A stretch of 64,000 nt of DNA from Adlercreutzia agrestimuris (GTDB lineage: Bacteria; Actinomycetota; Coriobacteriia; Coriobacteriales; Eggerthellaceae), in contig NZ_CALPCX010000001.1 of NCBI RefSeq assembly GCF_943193125.1, positions 434,001-498,000 on the forward strand, given 5' to 3'. Made by a program: the position numbers and the translations under genes. Under the pieces are notes generated by a model. It was not told the origin of the DNA. It ran no database searches and worked only from the letters and a program-made list of their open reading frames with translations. Position 1 is the first letter of the stretch, and each line of letters opens with the position of its first letter. Positions 34,862-43,502 of the stretch are shown here, in pieces.

Positions 34862-36247
34862 ATGTCTGAAAAGAATCGGCAGCATGGACACACCATCTCT
34901 CGCAACAAGACTGAACGCGAATGGGGTGCATTTGTAACAGGGCATGCCCGCAGTGTAGAATCAAGCACTCCTTCTGAAGAAGGAACTACCGACGTAGCTT
35001 TGCCTGAAGAAACGCCGCGCAAAAAAAGCAAGTTGCTTTTGGTGCTGGCTGCCATGGGACCAGGCATCGTAACCGCCATGGCAGGCAATGATGCTGGTGG
35101 TATTTCCACCTATTCAACGGTAGGCGCGCAGTTTGGATTTGCCACACTGTGGGTTATCCCACTTATGTGCATCTTGCTTATTGTGGTTGAAATGACTGCA
35201 GCGCGCATGGGTGCAGTCACCGGCAAGGGGTTTGCTGCACTCATTCGCGAGCGTTTTGGTATTCGCCTCACTGCCCTAGCAATGTTGGCGCTGCTCATAG
35301 GTAATGTTTGCACCACGTTTTCGGAATTCGCCGGCATTGCAAGCGGCATGGAAATGTTTGGTGTGTCGAAGTATTTGGCGGTACCTATTGCGGCTATTGC
35401 CGTTTGGTTGCTTATTGTTGGCGGCTCATATAAGCGCGTACAGAAAGTGTTCTTAATACTTTCGCTTGTGTTTGTGACCTATGTGATTGCAGCATTTATG
35501 GCTGAACCGAACTGGGAGCAAGCTGTACAAGACACCGTTATGGTGACAATCGTGCAAGACCAGCAGTTTTTATCACTGGTAATTGCCATGATTGGTACCA
35601 CTATTGCTCCTTGGATGATGTTTTTTAACCAAAGCAACGTGGTAGAAAAAGGTCTCTCAGTTAAGGACATGTTTTCCCAAAAGGTGGACGTTGTTGCTGG
35701 CACCATTGCAGCATGTCTAGTTGCGTGGTTCATTATTGTTACTACAGGCACAGTGCTTTATCCCGAAGGGATTCAAATTGAAAGCGCTGCAGACGCCGCA
35801 GCTGCACTTGCGCCTTTTGCTGGTCAATACGCTGAAGTGTTATTTGCAATCGGCCTGATTGCTGCTTCATTCTTAGCAGCATGCGTTTTGCCGCTCACCA
35901 CGGCTTTTGTGATTTGTGAAGCCTTCGGATGGGAAGCAGGCGTCTCCTTCAAATGGCGTGAAGCTCCAACCTTTAAAGGTATTTTTACCTTCGTTATTGC
36001 GTTTTCCATGGTAGTGGTGCTCATCCCTAACGTGGATCTCATGAGCATGATGCTCACTGCGCAATTCGTAAACGGCTTGGTACTTCCTGTGCTTTTGGTC
36101 TTCATGGCCATCATTGCTGCAGACAAGCGCATTATGGGAACTTATGCTTCAAGGCCCGTGTCTCGCATTCTTATTTGGCTAACAGTTGGCATCGTTACCC
36201 TGCTCACTGTTGCTCTTCTTGCTATGCAGATTCTTGGTATTGGATAA
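34862..36247 (+). CDS. NRAMP-family transporter of the magnesium (NRMT) type
   Basis: From the ATG at 34862 the protein is 461 residues, with a polar N-terminal 55 residues and about eleven helices. Helix 1 reads AGNDAGG (Asp77 kept, the usual DPGN changed to DAGG). Helix 6 reads IAPW (Ala249-Pro250-Trp251) where manganese transporters have MPH, so the metal-binding methionine is replaced by alanine. NRAMP-related magnesium transporters, including a characterised one from Eggerthella lenta, have lost this methionine, which supports magnesium rather than manganese or iron. The partner gene with magnesium-sensing domains agrees. The start follows the upstream stop by one base. Confidence 0.88.
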   Translation: MSEKNRQHGHTISRNKTEREWGAFVTGHARSVESSTPSEEGTTDVALPEETPRKKSKLLLVLAAMGPGIVTAMAGNDAGGISTYSTVGAQFGFATLWVIPLMCILLIVVEMTAARMGAVTGKGFAALIRERFGIRLTALAMLALLIGNVCTTFSEFAGIASGMEMFGVSKYLAVPIAAIAVWLLIVGGSYKRVQKVFLILSLVFVTYVIAAFMAEPNWEQAVQDTVMVTIVQDQQFLSLVIAMIGTTIAPWMMFFNQSNVVEKGLSVKDMFSQKVDVVAGTIAACLVAWFIIVTTGTVLYPEGIQIESAADAAAALAPFAGQYAEVLFAIGLIAASFLAACVLPLTTAFVICEAFGWEAGVSFKWREAPTFKGIFTFVIAFSMVVVLIPNVDLMSMMLTAQFVNGLVLPVLLVFMAIIAADKRIMGTYASRPVSRILIWLTVGIVTLLTVALLAMQILGIG

Positions 36248-36249
36248 TA

Positions 36250-36292
36250 CAAAAGAGCTGCGCCGATGCGATGTCTGACGCAGCTCTTTTAC
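36250..36292. terminator. Bidirectional terminator between transporter and Rrf2 genes
   Basis: AAAAGAGCTGCG and CGCAGCTCTTTT form a perfect 12-base-pair stem around a 16-base loop, with A and T runs on both sides. Confidence 0.9.
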
Positions 36293-36318
36293 TTGTAAGT
36301 AGTTATCGCTATCTAACC

Positions 36319-36789
36319 TTACGCAGTAACCAGGCGTTCGCCCTCTTCTTGGAGACGACTTGCCAAGAATTGCCTGCTATTGTCGCCATTTGTGACACAT
36401 TCAAGAAGCGACGCAACCGTTAAACTTGAAAGGAATGCATCCATGCTTTCCTCAATCAAATCATAGGTTTGCTTGATTTCTTGTACCATCTGACCGCCCT
36501 TGCGTGCACTACGACGTTCGCGAGTTGCCATCTTTGAATCCTCATCAAGTGCATTGATGACATCCAAAACGCTAATTTCAGTGGGGTCTTGCGCCAAGCG
36601 ATATCCGCCATGTTTTCCCGGACGTGCTTCAATAATGTTGGCATTGCGCAAAAGTTGAGCAAGCTGAATCAAGTAATCACGAGGGATTGACATGTCTTCT
36701 GCTATATCACGCGAGGAACACGTGGTGCCACGCGCCGCCAGATACAATACGGCACGCATCCCATAGTCTGTAGAAGCTTTGAATTGCAT
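36319..36789 (-). CDS. Rrf2-family transcription regulator without the iron-sulfur cysteines
   Basis: From the ATG at 36789 (AGGAGA eight bases upstream) the protein is 156 residues. It begins with the Rrf2 winged helix (QFKASTDYGMRAVLYLAARG, CSSRDIAEDMSIPRDYL, then the wing RPGKHGGYRLA). IscR and NsrR-like members hold three cysteines around residue 95-110; here that region reads RERRSARKGG and has none, so it should not carry a cluster. A longer frame upstream lacks Rrf2 features. It faces the transporter operon across a terminator. Its targets are not evident. Confidence 0.9.
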   Translation of the reverse strand: MQFKASTDYGMRAVLYLAARGTTCSSRDIAEDMSIPRDYLIQLAQLLRNANIIEARPGKHGGYRLAQDPTEISVLDVINALDEDSKMATRERRSARKGGQMVQEIKQTYDLIEESMDAFLSSLTVASLLECVTNGDNSRQFLASRLQEEGERLVTA

Positions 36790-37233
36790 TGATTGTCTCC
36801 TAACTCGGCGCCTCACTTTGGTGCTAGATGCACGCCGATCAGCAACCGTTTCATCGTGGTTGCATCCATCTATTCTGCCCGTTATATTTAGAAACGACGC
36901 ACTACACGTCAGGTCTCTTAATCTCAACTGCCCATGAAATTTGGATTAGCAAACCTGAGAAGTGCTTAGGGCCTCTGATCTAATTTCCTGAGTAGGAGCA
37001 GCCTTAACTTCACCACGAGTGTACTCAATGCTTACAACGGTTATCAAGGTAAATGATGTGTTTGCAGGTCATATCGAATGAATTTGGTTACTTATACGAC
37101 ATACAGTCATCATAACGAAATTTGTTCGTTACCAGACCATTACTTTGCGATGTTACGTGATTGTTGATTTTTATCGTCCCATTTTTGGGATAGTGATTTT
37201 TAATTTACATGGGGTTTTATTAATGGAGTTCAA
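36790..37233. other. 444-base AT-rich intergenic region with small hairpins
   Basis: It lies between the divergent Rrf2 and folate genes. The right half is clearly AT-rich. Small hairpins occur at 37113-37131 (TAACGAA/TTCGTTA) and near 37177-37190 (TCCC/GGGA). I see no convincing gene or known RNA; the length leaves room for a regulatory RNA. Confidence 0.35.
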
Positions 37234-37944
37234 ATGGTAACAATTTCAAATGATATTCAACTGCCCACAAATTGGGACAGCAATAGCAACGAAAATCGAG
37301 CCAAAAAACGCAAGCTACGTCACACGATTCTTGAACGACGCGACCATATAGATCCAAAACAGCGTTCGCTGCGAAGTGCTGAAATCTGTACAGACGTGCA
37401 CGATTTTCTGAGCAGAAATGTCAGAGTTAATGACGACCAAAACCCTCAACATATAGCACTCTATTTCGCCATGAATTCCGAGGTGGATCTTTCCTATTTA
37501 GCGGTTCGTCTGCTGAGCGATAATTGGACCCTTTGCTTCCCGCTTATGGTAGAAACTACGGCAAGCGATATCTCTGAGCCCCCATGCACAACACCACATC
37601 GGGCAGCCAAAGAGATGCGATTTTTTGCCATAAAGCGCGATGCTTTTGACACACTCAAAACAAGCATTCTCAATCACCAATTGCACGTATACAAGAAAGC
37701 TGAGCTTAAGAATGCGGGTTTGCGAGAGGTTGCGCCCTCTGAGCTAGATGCGGTCGTTGTGCCGCTTGTAGCATTTGATGATCAAGGATTTCGTCTGGGC
37801 TACGGGGGCGGCAACTATGATCAGTTTTTGCCCAAACTGCGCGACGATGCCGTCATTGTTGGTGTTGCCTTCAAAGAGCAACATGTTGATGAAGTTCCTT
37901 GCGAACCCCACGACTTGTCGCTTCCCTCTATTATCGCGGGGTAG
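37234..37944 (+). CDS. 5-formyltetrahydrofolate cyclo-ligase family protein
   Basis: The 236-residue protein has the family's N-terminal basic motif (KRKLRHTILERRDHI) and the C-terminal signature FRLGYGGGNYDQFLP, plus VVVPLVAFDDQG before it. The enzyme converts 5-formyl-THF to 5,10-methenyl-THF using ATP. It is somewhat longer than the usual 180-200 residues because of a longer N-terminus and a central insert around residues 105-125 (SDISEPPCTTPHRA). GGAG precedes the ATG. Stands alone between two terminators and long spacers. Confidence 0.88.
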   Translation: MVTISNDIQLPTNWDSNSNENRAKKRKLRHTILERRDHIDPKQRSLRSAEICTDVHDFLSRNVRVNDDQNPQHIALYFAMNSEVDLSYLAVRLLSDNWTLCFPLMVETTASDISEPPCTTPHRAAKEMRFFAIKRDAFDTLKTSILNHQLHVYKKAELKNAGLREVAPSELDAVVVPLVAFDDQGFRLGYGGGNYDQFLPKLRDDAVIVGVAFKEQHVDEVPCEPHDLSLPSIIAG

Positions 37945-38077
37945 CCGAACGTTCCATCACAACGAGCGCTCCGCCCACTTCGCACATTGCCGCGCTTGCG
38001 CCTCCTGAAAGCTGTCACTCAGAAGTCGCCACAAAAGGGTTGTAGGACAAAAAGACGCAGTCATGTGCACTCCGCAT

Positions 38078-38112
38078 AAAAAAGCGGGTGCTCGCATTTT
38101 ACGAACACCCGC
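38078..38112 (-). terminator. Intrinsic terminator of the NhaC-like gene
   Basis: GCGGGTG-CTCG pairs with CGA-ACACCCGC, and on the minus strand six T follow. It sits 15 bases past the stop. Confidence 0.85.
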
Positions 38113-38126
38113 ACCAAACGCGCTCT

Positions 38127-39773
38127 TTATTTCTTCTGAGCTTTTGGCTTTATCTTATGCAAGATGGTTACCGCAATCACGATGCCAACTACACCAAAGA
38201 TAAGCGAAACCCAAGGATTAAGCGTAAAGCCGGCAATGAGATATCCCACAAAACAGAACACCATAACAAGCGTCGCATAAGGAATCTGCGTTGCAACGTG
38301 GCGAAGGTGATTACACTTAGCTCCTGCAGAGGACAGAATCGTCGTGTCCGAAATGGGTGAGATGTGGTCGCCGTATACCGATCCAGCCAATGTCGCGCCA
38401 ATAGCAACCAAGAACAGCGGGTCATCCGCCTCAAATACACCAATCACGATCGGCAAAATGAGTGCGATAGTACCCCAAGATGTGCCCATCGAAAAACCGA
38501 TAAACGCCGCAACAATAAAGATGACAGCTGGCAAAAGCGCCAGACCAACGCCCATGCTGCCCAAGAAGCTGGACACAAACTCGCCCGTACCTAAAAGGTA
38601 GCGACACGTTCCGCCCAAACTCCAAGCAAGAACCAAAATCATAATGGCGCCTACCATGGAGCGCACGCCTTCGCTCATTGAATCCATGAACCCTGACAAC
38701 GTTGTCAGACCGCGCGGCAAGAACATAATTGCCGCTGCCACAAGCGCAACGCACACGCCCACGCACAGACCCGTTACGGGGTCTTCGCCAACAGCTGTTG
38801 CGAAATCTACGCCTTCAAAGAACCCGCCAACATAGAGCATTCCCAAAATAGAGAAGATGATGAGCACCACAATGGGGATGATGAGGTCATAGACCTTGCC
38901 TTTATCAGAAATGTTGAGGCCTTTGTACTCTTCAACTGTCTCTTGTGCAGCGTCGTCAATATCGGTGACTTCAGTAACAACACTATTCAAATGAGGATGA
39001 GCTTCTTCGAAATCCTCAACCGTTTTGTCGCCCAGACGTGCTGTAGCAACCGCATGCAGTGCGCTGCCTTCTGAAGGAATATCCTTACGAGCTTCTTCTT
39101 CTGCAGCGCGCATTGAACCAAAATCTTCTCCCGATGCAAGCATAAAGAAAACGAAGAAGATGGTCAGCAGTGCGTAGAAGTTGTACGGGATAGAAGCAAC
39201 GAAGGTGTTAAAACCACCCTCGCCAATGTATCCACCAACAGCCACAGCCCATGAAGATACCGGCGCGATAATGCAAACCGGAGCTGCAGTGGAGTCAATG
39301 ATCCAAGCAAGCTTCTCATGGCTAATATGGAAGCGATCCGTCACCGGTCGCATAACCGCGCCAACTGTCAGACAGTTGAAGTAGTCGTCAACGAAGATGA
39401 TAATGCCCAAAATTGCCGTAAGAATCTGAGCCATCTTTGCGTTTTTGATATGGGTTGATACCCATTCAGCATAGGCGCGCGAGCCACCAGCCGTAGCAAT
39501 AACAACGGTAAGCGCGCCTAAGAGCGCAAGGAATAGCAACAGCGCTCCATTGCCAGCTATTTGCTCAGCCATCATGCGCGGAACCATAACAAACGCTGCA
39601 ATAAGCTGGTCAAAACCAACACCTGCCAAAGTGAACTGATAAATGATCATGCCCACAAACACACCAATGGTCAGCGACGAATACACTTCCTTGGTGATAA
39701 GCGCCAACGCAAGCGCCAGGATTGGTGGCACGATTGACCATAGACCAGTTGTGATCAGGTCAAATCCTTCCAT
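38127..39773 (-). CDS. NhaC-superfamily Na+/H+ antiporter or sodium-coupled amino-acid/organic-acid carrier
   Basis: From the ATG at 39773 (AAGGGGA upstream) the protein is 548 residues with about twelve helices. It shows FVDDYFNCLTVGAVMRPVTDRF and, in the second half, GTSWGTIALILP and GDHISPISDTTILSSAGA, the conserved NhaC-family motifs. A charged cytosolic loop lies around residues 235-310. The family includes Na+/H+ antiporters and malate/lactate exchangers; which applies cannot be told. It is followed, on the same strand, by its own terminator, and preceded by a hairpin that separates it from the solute symporter gene. Confidence 0.88.
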   Translation of the reverse strand: MEGFDLITTGLWSIVPPILALALALITKEVYSSLTIGVFVGMIIYQFTLAGVGFDQLIAAFVMVPRMMAEQIAGNGALLLFLALLGALTVVIATAGGSRAYAEWVSTHIKNAKMAQILTAILGIIIFVDDYFNCLTVGAVMRPVTDRFHISHEKLAWIIDSTAAPVCIIAPVSSWAVAVGGYIGEGGFNTFVASIPYNFYALLTIFFVFFMLASGEDFGSMRAAEEEARKDIPSEGSALHAVATARLGDKTVEDFEEAHPHLNSVVTEVTDIDDAAQETVEEYKGLNISDKGKVYDLIIPIVVLIIFSILGMLYVGGFFEGVDFATAVGEDPVTGLCVGVCVALVAAAIMFLPRGLTTLSGFMDSMSEGVRSMVGAIMILVLAWSLGGTCRYLLGTGEFVSSFLGSMGVGLALLPAVIFIVAAFIGFSMGTSWGTIALILPIVIGVFEADDPLFLVAIGATLAGSVYGDHISPISDTTILSSAGAKCNHLRHVATQIPYATLVMVFCFVGYLIAGFTLNPWVSLIFGVVGIVIAVTILHKIKPKAQKK

Positions 39774-39945
39774 GTTTGTCCCCTTCTCATAGGATGGGCG
39801 AAATGACGCTGGCCCGCGTGCGCCTTCGACAAAATCTCTACGGCATAAGATCTCATGAGGACGTAAGCCGAACAGCATTCATTCGCAATACGTGCGAATA
39901 GTATACGATGATCAGCGCCGTGCAACGAGCAAATAGCTGATAATT

Positions 39946-39983
39946 TGGTAGTTGTGGCTCCACTTTTGCGGCCACAACTACCA
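39946..39983 (-). terminator. Terminator-like hairpin after the solute symporter gene
   Basis: A perfect 13-base-pair stem lies 11 bases past the symporter stop. The minus-strand tail AATTATC is poor in T, so read-through into the antiporter gene is possible. Confidence 0.6.
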
Positions 39984-39993
39984 TCACGCACTC

Positions 39994-41571
39994 TTATACG
40001 TCCGCAGCGGCTCCCGCTTCTGCGCTCGCAAGTTCTTCAGCTTCAATCTCTCGTTCATACTCACGGTCAATAGCACCTTCAGGAGTAGGCTTTTCAATCT
40101 GGAAAGGTACGCTCGGTGTAAACAGACTTACAACTGGCACAACCACAAGCGACAAAAGCATTGCCAATGCACCACAGTTAATAGGACTTGCAATGAGCGG
40201 CGTACCAACCATGCCCATAATCATATTGACTGCGGTCAAACCGACACCAATCACAAATGAGCACCATACTGCTGCCTTTGAAATCTTGCCAGAGTACAAT
40301 CCCCACAAGAAGGGTCCCAAGAATGCGCCAGCCAAAGCGCCCCACGAGTAACCCATCAGCTGCGCAATGAAAACGATTGAAGAGTGATACTGCAAAAGGG
40401 CAATCAGCATCGAGATCAAAACGAAGACCACAAGCAGCACACGCATAGAAACCAGCTGCTTTTTCTCGGACATATCTTTAACGATATTGCCTTTGATCAG
40501 GTCAATGGTAAGCGTAGATGAAGAGGTCAGCACAAGCGACGAAAGCGTAGACATTGACGCTGACAATACCAATACAATTACCAAGCCAATGAGAATGTCG
40601 GGCAAGGTGGAAAGCATCGTAGGAATAACTGAGTCATAAATCGGTGTACCGTTTGCTGCATATTCAATCTGATCGGTGTAAAGACGGCCAAAGCCTCCCA
40701 AGAAATATGAACCGCCAGCAACAACGAAGGCGAAAATGGTAGAGATAATAGCACCTTGCTTAACAGCAGGACCACTCTTGATAGCGTAGAATTTCTGCAC
40801 CATTTGCGGCAGACCCCATGTACCAAGCGAAGTCAAAATAACAACGCCAAGCAAGTTGAATAAGTCTGGTCCAAAAAAGCTGGTGTAGGCCCCTTGCATC
40901 TGGGATCCATCGGCTGGAATCTGGGAAAGCTGAATCATTGCTTCCGAAAAGCCACCGTTACTCAAAATGACCGCCACAATAACCGCGGTAATTCCTAAAA
41001 GCATGACAATGCCTTGGATAAAGTCATTCATAACGGTTGCCATGTACCCACCGAGCACCACATAAATGCACGTCACAACCGCCATGCCAATCACACAAAC
41101 ATCGTAGGGCAAGTTAAATGCCATACCAAACAAACGCGATAGCCCGTTATAGACCGACGCCGTATAAGGAATCAAGAAAACAAAAATGATGGCTGCCGCC
41201 GCAATGCGAAGCGCCTTTGATTGATAGCGCTTACCAAAGAACTCGGGCATTGTTTGCGCACCTAAACGATGTGTCATCTCTCGAGCGCGCGGTCCAAGCA
41301 CCCACCACGCAAGCAAGCTTCCCAAAATAGCATTACCAATGCCAGCCCATGTTGTGGCAATACCGTACTTGAATCCGAACTGACCAGCATAGCCCACAAA
41401 TACCACTGCTGAAAAATAGCTGGTGCCATAGGCGAATGCGCTCATCCAAGGACCAACATTTCTTCCACCAAGAACAAACCCGTCAACTGTCTTGGTAGAG
41501 TTACGACAATACAGACCAACTCCTACTGCAACGGCTATAAAAACCACCACAAGCAGAACCTTGATAATCAT
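39994..41571 (-). CDS. Sodium:solute symporter (SSS/PutP family)
   Basis: The 525-residue protein has about thirteen helices and the SSS pattern: GGRNVGPWMSAFAYGTSYFSA in helix 1-2, then MPEFFGKRY after helix 3 and GLPQMVQKFYAIKS in the middle, which is close to the PutP signature. The family moves proline, pantothenate, acetate or similar solutes with sodium. The tail is acidic and cytosolic. GAAGGGAAGA precedes the ATG. With an NhaC-type antiporter downstream it suggests a sodium cycle for amino-acid uptake. The substrate is unproven; proline is only one option. Confidence 0.9.
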   Translation of the reverse strand: MIIKVLLVVVFIAVAVGVGLYCRNSTKTVDGFVLGGRNVGPWMSAFAYGTSYFSAVVFVGYAGQFGFKYGIATTWAGIGNAILGSLLAWWVLGPRAREMTHRLGAQTMPEFFGKRYQSKALRIAAAAIIFVFLIPYTASVYNGLSRLFGMAFNLPYDVCVIGMAVVTCIYVVLGGYMATVMNDFIQGIVMLLGITAVIVAVILSNGGFSEAMIQLSQIPADGSQMQGAYTSFFGPDLFNLLGVVILTSLGTWGLPQMVQKFYAIKSGPAVKQGAIISTIFAFVVAGGSYFLGGFGRLYTDQIEYAANGTPIYDSVIPTMLSTLPDILIGLVIVLVLSASMSTLSSLVLTSSSTLTIDLIKGNIVKDMSEKKQLVSMRVLLVVFVLISMLIALLQYHSSIVFIAQLMGYSWGALAGAFLGPFLWGLYSGKISKAAVWCSFVIGVGLTAVNMIMGMVGTPLIASPINCGALAMLLSLVVVPVVSLFTPSVPFQIEKPTPEGAIDREYEREIEAEELASAEAGAAADV

Positions 41572-41721
41572 CTTCTTCCCTTCTCTTCTTCTGATGAATG
41601 CACGCTAGTACCTTCATCACCCACATTCCACAAGGTGTTTTTCAAGGAGAGCAGACGATAATCTGTGTAGCCCTTCGTCAACTCGCCCCATCGGAGGCGC
41701 ACACGACCCACGTGTCCGGGC

Positions 41722-41760
41722 AAAAAAATTAGCACCCGAACAACGAAGTTCGTGTGCTAA
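41722..41760 (-). terminator. Intrinsic terminator overlapping the small-protein stop codon
   Basis: TTAGCAC-CGAAC pairs with GTTCG-GTGCTAA, and seven T follow on the minus strand. The stop codon of the small gene lies in the stem. Confidence 0.88.
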
Positions 41761-41930
41761 CAATATCGATCAGAGGCTGAGCTGATGAAGGACAGGCATG
41801 CGGATTTCTGGGCGAAGTGTTCACTCATAATTGCACAAGCCGCGTCACCGCAACACTGTTGAGCAACATGCTGGCTCATCACAGCGCATGCTGTATCAGT
41901 GTGTGCGATATGTCCGTCCAAGAAAAACAT
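41757..41930 (-). CDS. 57-residue Cys/His-rich small protein with an internal 14-residue repeat
   Basis: I do not know this family. Residues 12-25 and 29-42 are repeats sharing nine of 14 positions, with the core CA[VI]MS[QE]H. Every shared residue other than Met uses a different synonymous codon in the two copies (eight of eight), which points to selection on the protein and so to a real gene. Six cysteines and four histidines are present. No signal peptide is seen. A Cys, Met and His spaced 3-4 apart could share one helix face as a soft-metal site; this is inference. AGG lies a few bases before the ATG. A TTCACA/TAGAGT promoter-like pair with 17-base spacing ends just before it, so the mRNA may be nearly leaderless. 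Confidence 0.6.
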   Translation of the reverse strand: MFFLDGHIAHTDTACAVMSQHVAQQCCGDAACAIMSEHFAQKSACLSFISSASDRYC

Positions 41931-42045
41931 GCGCCTACTCTAGCACACTGTTGAGACGCTGTGAAATTAAATTTGGGTATTTTGGTAATCTTTAACAAAG
42001 TGGGTGCACACGATTCTCTCTTCGCATACACCCATGTTCTATATA

Positions 42046-42060
42046 CAGAGTTAAACTCTG
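42046..42060. promoter_or_regulatory. Palindrome CAGAGTT-A-AACTCTG, candidate operator
   Basis: A perfect seven-base inverted repeat around one base lies between the paaK stop and the small-protein gene. On neither strand is there a good T run after it, so an operator is more likely than a terminator. Confidence 0.35.
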
Positions 42061-42087
42061 CAAAATTTATTATTTCTTAGCTCAAGT

Positions 42088-43329
42088 TTAGTAACGGCTG
42101 TCGAAAATGCGCTTTGTCTTCTTTTCGCTTCGTGGCAATTCGCCCATAGGCACGCCTTTTGCGTCAGGAGTACAACCGCACTTCGCCTTGAACAACAACG
42201 CAAGTTGCTCTTCGGCGCGCGTCTTGTCTTCGCCATCAAGCGGAGTTTCAAACAACACCGTCAAAATATCTTTGCCTGAAATGTTTTCAATCATGACCTG
42301 ATACTCAGAGCTGGCACCGTCGGTAATTGCAATAACTTCTTCCACTTGAGCGGGGAAAATGTTACAGCCCTTCACCTTAAACATGTCGTCGGTGCGACCG
42401 GTCAGCGTGTCAATACGCGGATGACGATGCCCGCACATGCACGTGCAATCTCCTGGCAAAATGCGAGTCAGATCATGCGTGCGATAACGAATCAGCGGCG
42501 CGCCTTGCTTACGAAGCGTCGTCAAGACCAACTCACCAACTTCACCATCAGGTAGATTTTTGCCTGTTACGGGATCAACAATCTCAATGTAGACATAGTC
42601 ATCCCAAACATGCATGCCGTGATGTTCGTCACACGAAATACCAATACCCGGTCCATATACCTCGGTCAAACCATAAATGTCATAAATCTCAATGCCCAGC
42701 TCATTAGAAATACGATTGCGCATCTTTTCGCCCCAGCGCTCAGAGCCAATGACGCCTTTGCGAAGATGAAGTTGATCGCGAAGGTTGCGCTGCGCAATTT
42801 CTTCAGCAAGCAAAAGTGCGTAGGAGCTAGTAGCGCACAAAACCGTTGATTTGAGGTCTTGCATCATCTTGAGCTGCTTTTCAGTATTGCCCGGGCCCAT
42901 AGGAATTGCCATAGCGCCCAAACGCTCGGCTCCAAGCTGAAAACCAATTCCAGCCGTCCAAAGTCCATAGCCGGGAGTAATTTGAATGCGGTCAAGCGGA
43001 GTGATGCCAGCCACTTCATAGCAACGTGCAAACTGTGTTGCCCAGTCAATAACATCTTGCTGGGTGTAAGGAATGATGACAGGTGTTCCCGTTGTGCCTG
43101 ATGAGCTATGAATGCGTACAATCTCTTCGTCTGGCACTGCTTGCAATCCAAGAGGATAAGCCGCGCGAAGGTCGTCTTTTTCAGAGAATGGCAGTTTTTC
43201 AAAGTCTTCTTGTGACTGCACGTCAGACAGATCAATGTCGGCAAACTTTTTCGCGTAAAAGTCCGAGCGAGCCTTCAAGCTTTTGAATTGGCCTTTGATT
43301 AATTCGAGTTGCTCATCAGTCATGCGCAT
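42088..43329 (-). CDS. paaK: Phenylacetate-CoA ligase family (PaaK)
   Basis: The protein is 413 residues from the ATG at 43329; a GTG at 43368 is an alternative start. It shows the AMP-binding loop SSSGTTGTP, the adenylate motif YGLTEVYGPG, and a Cys-rich CTCMCGHRHPR segment typical of PaaK-type ligases, then GRTDDMFKVKG. PaaK joins arylacetate and CoA with ATP. Next to indolepyruvate oxidoreductase, running in reverse it could make ATP while releasing phenyl- or indoleacetate. The gene is separated from iorB by a 170-base gap holding a hairpin. Confidence 0.92.
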   Translation of the reverse strand: MRMTDEQLELIKGQFKSLKARSDFYAKKFADIDLSDVQSQEDFEKLPFSEKDDLRAAYPLGLQAVPDEEIVRIHSSSGTTGTPVIIPYTQQDVIDWATQFARCYEVAGITPLDRIQITPGYGLWTAGIGFQLGAERLGAMAIPMGPGNTEKQLKMMQDLKSTVLCATSSYALLLAEEIAQRNLRDQLHLRKGVIGSERWGEKMRNRISNELGIEIYDIYGLTEVYGPGIGISCDEHHGMHVWDDYVYIEIVDPVTGKNLPDGEVGELVLTTLRKQGAPLIRYRTHDLTRILPGDCTCMCGHRHPRIDTLTGRTDDMFKVKGCNIFPAQVEEVIAITDGASSEYQVMIENISGKDILTVLFETPLDGEDKTRAEEQLALLFKAKCGCTPDAKGVPMGELPRSEKKTKRIFDSRY

Positions 43330-43462
43330 GAGATGCTTCTTTCTTAATGTTTTGTCTTGCGTGCCCACATGGCACGCTTATGCGATTGTAGCAAAAGGGT
43401 GCAATCCTTTATCAGGTTGGTTCCCACTTTTCGACAAGATCAATGAGCTCCTGATGAGAATG

Positions 43463-43498
43463 CACGCCCCGAACCTTCGTGCTCGGGGCGTGTTTTTT
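43463..43498 (+). terminator. Strong hairpin with T run on the plus strand
   Basis: CACGCCCCGA and TCGGGGCGTG form a perfect ten-pair stem followed by six T on the plus strand, although both flanking genes are on the minus strand. On the minus strand there is no T run. It may stop antisense transcription entering iorB, or be an mRNA end structure. Confidence 0.65.
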
Positions 43499-43502
43499 AG
43501 CT

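Noticed and set aside
36790..37233. 6S RNA, by analogy with its place beside the same folate gene in proteobacteria
   Set aside because: No long, bulged hairpin of about 180 bases could be drawn.
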